Shown in pieces: positions 45,500 through 56,167 of a DNA stretch of 64,000 nucleotides. Location of the stretch: NCBI GenBank assembly GCA_963921425.1, contig OY992838.1, positions 15,252,001 through 15,316,000 on the forward strand, written 5' to 3'. Made by a program: the position numbers and the translations under genes. Every line of letters begins with the position of its first letter. Position 1 is the stretch's first letter. Under the pieces are notes generated by a model. The model worked only from the letters and a program-made list of their open reading frames with translations, made no database searches and had not been told where the DNA came from. The DNA is from Dryas octopetala (lineage: Eukaryota > Streptophyta > Magnoliopsida > Rosales > Rosaceae).

Positions 45500-47460
45500 A
45501 GAGTCACATATATGATTATATCCTGTAATGAATTTTGACATAAGTTTCATACCCAGGATGTAATCAAGACATAGATGAGAGAAATGACTATACTGTCATG
45601 TAATCATAATTAAATAGGTTCAAGGCTAAATTCTATTTAATTTAGGGGTCATAAATTGTTGCTAGGTGTTAATGTGGTTTGAAGAGTCTAAAGAGCAATT
45701 AACTAGAAAGAGTTCTAGGTTAATTGTGATCTTACTGCCAAATTGAATAAGAACCTAAAAGATCACACACATACAAGTACGTGGGAGACCAAAAAGAAAG
45801 GATGATACCAAGAAGCAATATATTTGATTATTGATCACAACTGTTAATTGGTATTGCCTAAGATTGGAAGTTGACACTACCTAGTGGGTCTTTCATCCTA
45901 TTTATTATTGCTTTAATATTGCTCTAGTGTGAGCTCACTTAATTGTGACATACTAATGGGGACTATTAAGCTCTAATAACTTAGTTACTAATTGGTGAAG
46001 ACAATTAGTAAGCCCATAAGTTAAGTGATTAATTTGGGGTAGTCACTTGACATAATCTTTTCTTAAGTAGAATTAATTAACTAATTAATCTACTTAGAGA
46101 GTAAGATTGGAAAGTTAAAGCTTGAGCTTATTGACCCAATGCTAAATCATTAATTATTAGGAGAATAATTAATGTTTTCTTATTAATTAAGATAAATGAT
46201 TAATTGGTTAATCATTAGTCCTAACCTAAACACTAAGCTTATTGATTAAAATATTAATCACATGATTAGGTGTTGAGATCATCTTTAGCCAAAGGACATT
46301 TGACTATATGTATCACATGAGATAAGTCACATAGTATTAAAGAGCTTGGAGAAATAGTGCAAATAAGAAAAGATGGTGATTGGTGGAATTAAATGGGTGA
46401 ATGAGGACCATACATTTAAGATGAATGAATCTAAGCCATTCATTAATTAAAGAGATCATAAAACATAAAAGGAGGGGTGAACCCCCTATGTGCCGCACCC
46501 TCTCACATAGATGAAACCTAGGGTTTCATCTCTTCATCTTCTTCATCCTCTCTCTTCCTCCATGAAACCTAGAGAGAAAAAGATGAGTCTTGATGAACTC
46601 ATCTCCATCACCCTATCTTTGCTGCAATCCCTAAGAAAAGATGATGATCTAGTAGCCAAGATCAATCTTTTCATCTTTCCTTCTCCTACATTTGGTGTGG
46701 ACTAGCTTTAGAGAGATCATATTTGTGATCTTAAGCCTCTAGCTTAGATGAGAGTTCCATGAGAGATAAGTGAAACTACAAGAAAAACATGATATGACAA
46801 CATTAATAAGACAACGCTCGGAATGCCTATTGTTGAAAGCACTCATTAACAACGTGCAATGAAGTGTTTGTTTTCGTACACTATTATTAATCTTACTTTC
46901 ACGTACAATGTGCATATGATACGTTATTAAAAGCTTATGCAACTACACACAGTGCGTATTTTTTTTGCATATGACCACTTGTAATTGCTCGTTGTCATTT
47001 ATTTAGAAAACAACAACGTTCTCTAGTAATGACTACGTGCATGAATTGTTGTAAATGCTTGTTCCACAACGTTTTCCTACATTATGTGGATGCTTATTAA
47101 TTTACAATGCCCAACGAATGTTGTCAATAGGTCCATTAATTTTTTTTTTTTTTTTTTTTTGTAGTGTGAGTTCATCCTCTTAGTAGAGCCAAATCATGAA
47201 GATAGACATAGAATAAAGACATCCCCATGGATGTGTACAATCTTGGGTTCTACCCAAAAGGTCATCAAGAGTAATCTCTCATCTCTTAGGTATTTCTTAT
47301 TTTTCATGTCTCATCACACCTAAGGATCCTAGAGCTAATGGAACTAAATCAAGTATGGAGCATTCAATATTATTCAAATATAAGTATACCTAAGTAAGGT
47401 TTTCAAGCATACCCAACTTTTAGTTAAATTATTTTTGAATTTTTTTGAGAGCTTAAGATT
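45500..47460 (+). repeat. LTR-like non-coding region (tentative)
   Basis: About 2 kb without a convincing gene. It includes a possible promoter-like ATAAAAGGAGGGG at about 46465, then leader-like sequence with CTAGGGTTTCATCTC and CCTCTCTCTTCC, and a short 64-codon frame at 46511-46702 with no recognisable domain. The layout (promoter box in the middle of repeat-like DNA) is reminiscent of a solo LTR, but TG..CA ends and target duplications were not found. A CACTA mini-element (46774-47166) has inserted into it. Confidence 0.3.
46774..47166. mobile_element. Non-autonomous CACTA-type mini-element with 3-bp TSD
   Basis: The left end is AACTACAAGAAAAACATG (first C of CACTACAAGAAAA mutated to A). 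The right end is a T tract followed by TTGTAGTG, the inverted complement. A 3-bp direct repeat TGA flanks it (46771-46773 and 47167-47169), the duplication length typical of CACTA (En/Spm) elements. At 393 bp it encodes nothing. The interior has repeated ACAACG-type motifs. Confidence 0.7.
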
Positions 47461-47979
47461 TATGATATAGTCTTTAGAATTTAGGACTAAAGCCCTAAAA
47501 TCCTAAATATGATGTCATAAAACTTAAACTCTAAATGCTTAAACCTTAAAACAATACTACATTATTTAACAAAGTGTATTTCTACATAATTAAAAAGTGT
47601 AACTCTTTAAGAGTTATATACTGAATTAAAACAAAATAAAGTTTAATTTTTTACATACTTCATAATAAAATAAAGTGTAACTCTGTAAAAGTTACATACG
47701 CCATCATGAAAAAAGTTTAATTTTAAGCCGCTTTTTATGTCTTAAAAATAAATATATTTTTTATATTGATTTACGAGTGAAGGTTATAATTGTTTGAAAA
47801 TCTCCTCCTTGAGTAAACAAGTGGTAATTAATAAATGAAAACAAAATTAAATAAAAAAGGGAAATTCCAATTTAGGCGTGGTTCTTCCTAAATGCTTTCT
47901 CTCTCTTCTAAAACCATAAATCTGTGGGTTTAACCTGAGCTCCATACAAAGTGTTTTGCAAGCTCGAAAAATTTCAGTT

Positions 47980-50900
47980 ATGGGCAAGCCAGGTTCACGG
48001 TAAGACTACAATAGCACACAAGCCCTTGTGCTCTCTCTCTCTCTCTCTCTCTCTCAAAATATTTAATTTTTTTTATGCAGATCAGAATCGTCGACCAAAG
48101 CCGACCGCAAATTCGAAAAGAAGCTCGAATTTTATGCTAGTGAGGATTTTTTTTCACTTTTCTTTTCCTGTTTGGGTTACTTTTTTTTGGGTTAAATACA
48201 TTTTTTTTGTCTTTAACAGTAATATTAATAAATATTTTCATTCACAGTTAATTGACTTAAATTTACAACTTTTTTTTTTGTTTTCTAAATGACCAACATG
48301 ATTGTATTTCAATATGCACATTTTCTCAAAGATAATTACTGAATGAATAATGCAGAGGTTAGAGATAGAGTTTCTGCCTTGAGTGCCCAGAAGGATATTG
48401 TTAAGGTTAGAATCTCTAACTACATAGTACTGCTTTCTTGGCCAAAGAAAAACTACATTCTATTGCTTTACCCACTTTTTGCTTAGCGAAGTTTCTTGTT
48501 GTACATATTTTTCTAGGCAGTTTAAATATGCAATTTAATATGATACTCGATATTAGAGGAGGTGCAATATCTTGTTAAATTAGAGGAGGTGTGATGATAT
48601 CATAGTTGGTTGTTTTGCTTGTTGAATTTTCAAGTTGACTTTGGGAGGTGCAGTTTTCCTTGTAATTTTTGTTTTTATTCACAAGAGGAAGAGAGAATGT
48701 AAGCTTTGAACACTTAGTTGGGGATTTACAGTATTATACGATTGTTCAAAGTGGAGGTGGATGAGGACTCACATGGTGGGGTGATCAAAGTCATGGAGAG
48801 AAAAAGATTGAGAACCTGCACCTTGAAAATAGACATAGTTTTTTCTTATTTAAGCAAATGCATCATTGAAGCGGCACAAATTCTTTAGGAATTACAGAGG
48901 AAGTTCCTGCCAAGTCTGCATGGCGAAAGACAGTAATCATAAAGGCACATTTATAGTCGTATCAAAACCTAGGCTCAGGGATGCTTAAGAAGGTCATTGT
49001 ACCTCAAGGAAGGAAGTTGGATGGTTGGGCAAAGATGTTAGGAATGCTTTTGGTGAAAAACTTCCATGGGACAGTCCTATATGTTTATGTTTCTATCTCT
49101 CTCACCACGTGACTTGTCACATGATGAGAGAGATAGAAACATTGGGTGTATAGGACCGTCCCATGGAAGTTTTTCTCATGCTTTTGGGCATTTTTCACCT
49201 TGGAAGGAGTGTAGAACCCATGGGCTTAAGAATTACAAACCATAACAGGGAAGGTAACAACACTGCAATCACCAAGGTGACAACAAAATGCTGCCTATCA
49301 GACAAAGGATGTCTCATGAAATGTTAGTTTTTTAGAAAGCTTAAAGTATGAAGAGTGGTCTAAGCCAGTGGTATGCACCTGAATAAATTTATTGGATTCA
49401 TGTAGATTACTAATAGTTTTACTTTTATCTAATCTGGAGTTCAGTTATCCTGGAGCCATTTCCATTGGACAAGGCAATGTTTTTCTGTAAGAATGCCAGA
49501 CGCGCTTAAAGATGGGTGGATATGGCAGATGCTTCATGGAGGGTCATTCCAAAGTGGTCCTACAAAGATGGGTTCCAAGGGTCAATTCAAGCATGGGCAC
49601 AATTTCATTTATAGGTGGATGGGTTGGAATAGGAGAATTGCCCTATCAGCTCGGTGGTTGCTGCTTTGGTTGTAGTGGACAGGAAAAGAGATGGCATGAG
49701 TAACATTTTGAAGTAAGGATTCATGTGAGGAGACTAGAGTCAGAGACAATCTGATGTAGGACAATAGTAAGAGTAAGGATGAGAAGATATAGATCCGGAC
49801 TCACTCTGGCCTTTTGCATTGCACCAAAGGTGTATTGGAAATTCCGGCTTCACACCGGCCGAAGGCATCACCAGAGGTGGCTTGGACTCACTCCAAGTCA
49901 ATTTGTGCTTCACACACTACCAAATTTCTTTCACCATTCACTCAATTTCAAAGATTACAAAGTAGCCCTTTTATAAAGCCATTGGTACATGAACAATAAG
50001 ACCCACATTACTACGCCTAGGAATTCTAAAAGACAACTCTTGACACTTAATACAGTAAGTATAAGACTCCAGAACAATCTAAAATAAATGCATAAATTTC
50101 ATTAATTTAGTGCAAAGACTCTTCATCTGGTGCTTGGAACTTGGATGGTCTTATTTATTATACTTTGAACTTGGCTCCTGCATTACAATCGCTAGCTCTC
50201 TTGAGATAAGGATTCCTGTGAGGAGACTAGAGTCAGAGACAATCTGATGTAGGACAATAGTAAGAGTAAGGAAGAGAAGATATAGATCCGGACTCACTCT
50301 GGCCTTTTGCATTGCACCAAAGGTGTATTGGAAATTCCGGCTTCACACCGGCTGAAGGCATCACCAGAGGTGGCTTGGAATCACTCCAAGTCAATTTGTG
50401 CTTCACACACTACCAAATTTCTTTCACCATTCACTCAATTTCAAAGATTACAAAGTAGCCCTTTTATAGAGCCATTGGTACATGAACAATAAGACCCACA
50501 TTACTACGCCTAGGAATTCTAAAAGACAACTCTTGACACTTAATACAGTAAGTATAAGACTCCAGAACAATCTAAAATAAATGCATAAATTTCATTTATT
50601 TAGTGCAAAGACTCTTCATCTGTTGCTTGGAACTTGGATGGTCTTATTTATTATACTTTGAACTTGGCTCCTGCATTACAATCGCTAGCTCTCTTGAGAT
50701 AGAAGCTCATGGGGAGAAATTCAAAATCAATGTGAAGACGTCTGACCACTGTTGATGGATCATGAGTATGGGTGTAGAACAAACCCATGGCACCAAGGTA
50801 GAATGTTGAAGAAGAAAGGAATGGTTGGGGACGAACAAGTGGTGAGTTGATCGCAAAGAGAGCATCCTTATTCCATACCGTTGATGGGTGACCCATTTGG

Positions 50901-53378
50901 TGGCAAAATAGATGCAAGAGGGCTGCTGACTTGGGACAGTTCCCTTCTGGTAAAAGTATCAAAACACAAGGCTCTTCTACAAAAACTAGGTTCTTTCACA
51001 ATAATAGGGAAGTCTTGGGACAGATTGGAGGGATGGAGGTAATTGATTAAGGAAAGGGGAGGCATCAGGGATTGGGATGAAATACAGATTAGCTTTGGGG
51101 GTTCGGGATAAAGTAACAGACTTAGCAATCAAAACGAAACCACAGCGTACATGATTATGAGAAATTGGGAGTTGAACGTATTGTGCTATGCAACTTAAAG
51201 CTCAAAGGAATTATGGGCTGCAACCGGGGCCAAACAAAGCAAACAGGTCTAAATAACAACATGCCCTTGTGGCCTATTTTAAAGAAGCCTGGAGGGATTT
51301 TGATCCCATTTGCAAGGCTCAATCAGACTGCAAATTGGGCGTAACTCCAAAACCCAACTACAAGCCCATTCTTAAGGCCAACCTTCAACTCGTGTGAACT
51401 GATGAGAGTCTTCTCCCCTTTTGCCTAAGTGAGGAAGACAACCCAACAGAAAACAGTGGCATTCACCCAAGGCCAATAGTGAGCAAAGCCACTCGGCTCA
51501 CCCATGACGATCATACCTCTTGGTGACTTGGAAGGACAAAGCCCACCTCTCAAGTTTAATGTGTTAGAGGAAACAAAGGAAAGGGAGAAACATGATCAGT
51601 CTGGGTTTGTATAATCAGGAGGGGCCCTTAGAGGTGGTTAGGAAGGCAGTTAAGTATGGATGGAGAAATGATAACCACAAAAATGACATGGGTCAGTTGG
51701 GGTTCAGTTTGATGCTAGCCCAAAAAACTATGAGCGAAGATAATGAGTACAGGCTTCAAATGTTTTTTGCTAAGAACACACAAACATATCAAAGGACATG
51801 CAGTTCAGCCTTGATTTTGAGCATGTTCGGCTTGTATGGCAGTGCTTTGGTAGCATTTGACAGAAATAGCTGGGAGTGTTTTTGGTTTATTGAAGCACTT
51901 TTTACTACTTCGTGGACAAGCACCTGGTAGTGCCTCCTCAAGAAGTGCTCCTAAGGACTTGTTTGGGAGTGCTTCTTTAGGAAGCGCTTTTGCTCAGTAG
52001 CGCATTGGTGAGACGCACATAATTTTTTTTAAAGAAAATCAAAGTGCTTCTTGTAAATGTATTTAGAAGCGCTTCCAGGTTCTTCTCCAAGAAACGCTTC
52101 CAAGTAAAACACATTTAATTTTTTTTGCCCCAAACGCAAGCAAAAGCGCTTTTGACTATTTAAAAGTGCTTTTAAGCCTTTTAAAACGCCGACACACATG
52201 CCCTATGTACAATTACATGAAGTTTTCTGATTTTTAATAAAAAAATTGTGCTTTTGACAAAAGCGCTACTAGTAATAGTGCTACTAAGCAAAAGCACTCC
52301 AAACAGGCCTTAAGAATCCCAAACTTCCATTACAATTTGGGTGTGGGCTGGGGAATTTGGGGGGGGGGGGGGGGGGGGGGGGATGAGGGTGAGATTCAGT
52401 CACATGCTGTAAAGTCAAAAGAAAAAAGGGGATGGGGGCTCAGTTCCAATTTTGGCTTACAGTTAGGTTCTGTTAAGGGGAAGAGGGTAGAGGGCATATT
52501 TCTAACCTCTTTTTAGGGTCTTCTTCCACCAGAAAAGAGCCCTATGCAAGGAAAAATAAATACATCATCAAGAAAAAGGGGAAATTTTATGCAGTGATCT
52601 TGAAAGCCTCTGTTGATTGCACTAGATGAAGCATAAGAAACTTCAAGGCAAGGGAAACACTATTTTGCAATAACCCATTTCTTATCTTGTCACTGCACTG
52701 ATTTCTTAAACTTTTGGATTTTAGTTTTGTTCAAATACTATTTCCTCTCCTTTTTCTAATATGTAATAGCAAAACTTTGACAAGTCAGTTTGTTCATTGC
52801 ACTAACATCTTCAGGCTTTTGGTATTCTTTATAGTATGGATATTACTTAAAATATCATTAAGTTTTTATAATATTCACGGTACATAGTATGCTAATGAGT
52901 AATTTATCTTCTACCAGAAGAAGAAACTCCGTAGCCGACAAAAGAAAGTGAAAGCATATGATCTCTCTTCCCTCTCAGAGTTCCTGCCTGAGTTGAAGGC
53001 TGAACAGCAACCAACTCCTGCATCAGAGTTCAAGCTAAATTGTAAATCCATGAAAAGGCTAATGTAAGTCTTCCAATTCTTTGACTCTGAATCCTGATGC
53101 AAGCTTTAATTTCCCTTTTCAATTGTTTTATATGGAATTTGAGTGAAGTAATAGTGAATTCCATTTTCATCAGATTGAAAGAACGTAAGCAGTTGACTAC
53201 AGTTCTTAATCATCCCACTTTCCAGTCGGATCCCCTAGCTGCCATTCATCAACATTTAGAGAGGACACAACCAGTGATAGAGGAGAAACCAGAGAAAAGG
53301 AAGAACAAAAGTGGAAGCAAGAAGAGGAAAGAGAAGAAATCTAAGGCTACAGCCGGACCCCAATCTATGGATTTGTGA
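47980..53378 (+). CDS. SLX9/FAM207A-like ribosome biogenesis protein
   Basis: Exons 47980-47999, 48081-48139, 48356-48405, 52918-53063, 53174-53378 join in frame (480 nt, 159 aa). The short basic protein starts MGKPGSR, then has KADRKFEKKLEFY, VRDRVSALSAQK, a basic KKKLRSRQKKVKAYDL and LSEFLPELK. It continues with NCKSMKRLI-LKERKQLTTVLNHP and FQSDPLAAIHQHL, and ends in a Lys-rich tail with GPQSMDL. This is the plan of plant SLX9 homologues; yeast Slx9 works in 40S pre-ribosome (ITS1) processing and export. A nucleolar role is inferred. Start: first ATG in good context, two codons from the basic motif. Intron 3 (48406-52917) is unusually long for so small a gene and is filled with insertions. 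A (CT)n run lies in intron 1 (48031-48054). A truncated copy of its last exons occurs at 62.36 kb. Confidence 0.85.
49053..49177. mobile_element. Mutator-like MITE with 9-bp TSD
   Basis: A 125-bp element with terminal inverted repeats of about 30 bp: GTGAAAAACTTCCATGGGAC at the left mirrors the right end, with a second inner palindrome ATGTTTCTATCTCTCTCA / TGAGAGAGATAGAAACAT. It is flanked by a perfect 9-bp direct repeat ATGCTTTTG (49044-49052 and 49178-49186). A 9-bp duplication is diagnostic of Mutator-superfamily insertion. Non-coding. Confidence 0.8.
49752..50185 (-). mobile_element. Solo LTR, copy B
   Basis: A 434-bp LTR of the same family as 9937-10402 (TGATGTAGG...CTGCATTA), flanked by the 5-bp duplication CAATC (49747-49751 and 50186-50190). 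A minus-strand TATA box lies in TTTTATAAAGCC at about 49970. Together with flanks it forms one unit of a 492-bp tandem duplication with copy C. Confidence 0.8.
50245..50678 (-). mobile_element. Solo LTR, copy C (tandem duplicate of copy B)
   Basis: 434 bp, almost identical to copy B, and flanked by the same CAATC duplication (50240-50244 and 50679-50683). The host sequence on both sides (GGAGACTAGAGTCAGAGA before; GCTAGCTCTCTTGAGAT after) is also repeated. So the whole 492-bp unit was duplicated after insertion, rather than a second insertion occurring. Confidence 0.8.
51950..52313. repeat. MITE-like element (GCCTGTTTGGAGTGCTT family)
   Basis: Left end TAAGGACTTGTTTGGGAGTGCTT and right end AAGCACTCCAAACAGGCCTTAA form an imperfect inverted repeat of about 22 bp around AAGCGCTT-rich sequence. 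The duplicated block at 61.47 kb starts inside this element and retains its right end (to about 61780). A G homopolymer of about 21 bases follows at 52361-52381. Confidence 0.55.
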
Positions 53379-53972
53379 GACAATATACGGACTTTCTATC
53401 TGCCCACCTTGATAACTTAATTTTGTTCACAAACACATCCTGAATATTCCAATGCTCAAATTTTGAACGTAGTTTTGTTGGTTTTACTGGAACTTGTAAC
53501 TGGTTTAATTCAGTCCTATTTTCATAGGGATTCTTTTGGTCTGCAGGTGGGTACTTGCCATTTGACATGTGAAGAAATGGAAAAAAAAAAAAAAAAAAAA
53601 ATCAAAAAGAAAAGATATCTTTTAATTCGTCATTTCTGACCATATACTTTGTTGATTTAGGACACCTGAATGTAATGTTTTTTATGTATATATATTATAT
53701 ATAATTTTCTAAAATCCAGCACGTTTCAAAAGCGTTTAGTCAGGGATAAATACATGTTACTTGAAGGAAAAATTTGAGCTTAGATATATTGTGTTTGTTT
53801 GTGCATAGAACAAATTTTAGTTGCATTCATCCATTTTATTGGTTTTCTTTGGAAAAAAAAAAAAAACATGTTTTAGACCCGCCAGATTTGATACTTTTTT
53901 TCTAGGCAATTGGAATTTAAAGAATAAACTTAAAATTGATGTCAACATAATTTAAATCAAAGGTCAGACCAG

Positions 53973-54008
<36 letters not shown>

Positions 54009-55345
54009 TGAAATCAATTCCCAAATTAATTTTTGTAGTGTTTGAGAGTTGCATTGATCTGCACTTTGCTCCATGTAGCCAAAACCCTGATAATATCCTC
54101 ATGATTGTAGGCCTTCTCCGAGATCTGTTCATGGAGTATCTTAGCCTCTGATTTTGCCAGAGTCATGTTCACCTCATCTCCCTCATATCTATATCCGCTA
54201 ACAAGATGTGCCAAAAGCTGGGAAGAGCAAAATTAGGCAGTAATTCCCTATTTGGTGCAAGCAGAAAAAAACTTCATAAATGAAATAAAACTTTGATATG
54301 GTAAGTCCATAACAAAACTAACTTGCCCAGCAGAAATTATACATGTATAAAATTTAAAAATTTGAAGAAAAGAAGGCATATATCAATGGATGACTATAGC
54401 CAGTGCTTTGCTAGGACCTTTCTTTAATTGCCCTTGAGACTGTGCTAACTCTGTTCCATTGCTACAGATATGTTATAATCTACCTGTCTTGAAAGCAGTA
54501 TCACCCTCTGATTAAGAGAAATTCAGAAAATCAAATGTGTCAGCCCTTTCAACAGATGTGTTTGCTTCCACAGATAAGTTAATTAGCCAAAGATTAAGCT
54601 TGTGAAAATTAGTATCATGGATTCTTATCCAATCAGGAAGAAAAGAAAGCTGAAAACAATGATAGCTTATGCCCTGCCTTGTCTTTGAAGAATCCTGGTA
54701 CCAGCAATAACCAGCCTAAGTAAAATATATGCAGTCAAATTAACACAACTAATGCAAAAGAAAGTGCATTGCAAAACTGATCGACCTCAAAGTCACTTGA
54801 ATGTTCTTTGGCCAATTCTTGAGGAGATCTTCTCCATAAGCTTCAGCATAAGTCTTTCGGATAGCCTTTCTTTGAGCAGCATTTCTATGCCCCAAGATGG
54901 ATATGATCAAATCCTCGATCATTGGTCCCCCATCCTGCAATCATATCGACAAAAAATTTAAGATTAGATAAAACCGAACAACCCGAACATGAAAGTAAAG
55001 ATACAACACTGGTCTAAACTATTAACGGTGAAATAATTATTATCATGCTGGGAAAATTCATCAAATCAAAGAAGGTACATAGAATGTCTTGGGAAAATTT
55101 ATGCTGTCAAGAATCAAACATATCAAATAATTAACTTCACTCTATTGCTTCCTCTACCAAATGACATGTTTTCTTACAGTAAGAACTGAATAGCCTACTC
55201 ATCGTCCAAGGTTTTTGATCATTTACTATTACTCATCCATCACTCTTAAACATTTCATGTCAAAACCATTTTCATTTAAAATCAGATCATCTACAAACCT
55301 GCTATACTTCATGTATACCAATTATTTCCTTTTTTTTTTTTTTTT
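52022..55345. repeat. Segmental duplication, copy 1
   Basis: This segment is repeated in the same orientation at 61470-64000 and beyond. It contains the right part of a MITE, SLX9 exons 4-5 and the annexin pseudogene. Sequence similarity is very high by eye in the shared parts. Copy 2 has several large deletions (separate entries). Confidence 0.9.
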
Positions 55346-55631
55346 TCCCAATAGAATTAGCCCAAATACATCATCTTCTTCTAATACAAACAGAGTTTTG
55401 GTACAGAGTGAAGTGACCAACAATCGGATCGGTGAAATGGGGTTGGTTGAAAATCAATCTTGAAGCAAATTACAAAAGATGGGGAATGTTATGATCAGAA
55501 CAAGAAATGATGCGAAGGAGAAAGCGGTCAGAAAATAAAAGAAGGAACCTTTGAAGGCTTTTTTGAGTTGCTCACAGTCTAAATTCGGATGCAAAAGGAA
55601 CTTGATTAGGGACTTGAAGGGTTGATGACAT
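54026..55631 (-). pseudogene. Annexin pseudogene (fruit annexin RJ4 / annexin D2-like)
   Basis: Minus-strand relics keep annexin exon order. Exon 1 (55631-55549) starts MSSTLQVPNQVPFASE, then shifts frame before DCEQLKKAF. Exon 2 (54934 to about 54782) shows WGTN, a 4-base insertion-like shift, then [18 protein letters not shown] and [14 protein letters not shown], another shift, and SSDFE; it then breaks off. The last exon (54217-54026) reads [43 protein letters not shown] and HYKN, then an early stop. Repeats 2-3 are missing, as is the final C-terminal stretch. Annexins are Ca-dependent phospholipid-binding proteins, and the first-repeat G.GTNE..II..L is recognisable. At least three frameshifts exclude function. 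Confidence 0.8.
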
Positions 55632-56167
55632 TGTCACTTTTACTTTATGATTCCATATTCCATATATAGTATCGCCATTGCAATTATTGCCATGTCAAAT
55701 TCAACTTACTTGTTCTTCTTTATTGAATTTTTGATTTTGTTAATTAATTTTCAATCAAAAATTGAATTTGTTAGTACTTATTTTGAACCTTGTGGGGTCT
55801 TTTCGTCTTTGTTGGGGTGGTGTACAAACTCAAATTCGTCTGTATGTGTTGCTGCATAGCCTGCATTGTCTTGTAGCTAGTCGTTTTACATATAACATAT
55901 AGGAATAAGAATGCACTGTATATAAAATATATACATCAAATCATTATACAAAAAGAAACCATTTTTATTCTGTTAAATTCTCACAAGGAAATGCAAACTT
56001 TTAACTTTGAGGCATCCTACGTGCTAGCCATAGCACACAAGTACATGAAATAGATTACAATAAGCTAAAATCGAAGAAGAATCTTTCTTTTAAAAAGAAA
56101 GCACACATACTAAAAAAAAAAAAAAGCACACAAAAAGTGAAATACGTATAGGAAAGAAGCACATTCA
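55632..56167. other. Spacer between annexin relic and receptor kinase, no gene seen
   Basis: AT-rich DNA. Part (about 55960-56167) is the 3' flank of the receptor kinase gene and has a diverged copy at about 60950-61075. The rest shows only short frames. Confidence 0.5.

Larger units (their letters stand above)
48890..51200 (+). pseudogene. Decayed DUF4283-type (LINE-associated ORF1-like) fragment in SLX9 intron 3
   Basis: Broken frames suggest the N-terminal domain of plant DUF4283/zinc-knuckle proteins that accompany LINE-type elements: WRKTVIIKAH (about 48920), ILKKVIVP.GRKLDGWAKML (about 48985-49040), then about 49550-49660 VVLQRWVPRVNSS ... GGWVGIGELPYQL. The frame is interrupted by a Mutator-like MITE (49053-49177) and by a twice-occurring solo LTR (49752-50678). 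Downstream stretches to about 51200 continue as stop-filled sequence. Assignment is by pattern resemblance only. Confidence 0.35.

Noticed and set aside
52911-53102. Minus-strand 63-codon frame, also at 62351-62542
   Set aside because: It is antisense to SLX9 exon 4; its duplication simply reflects the segmental duplication.
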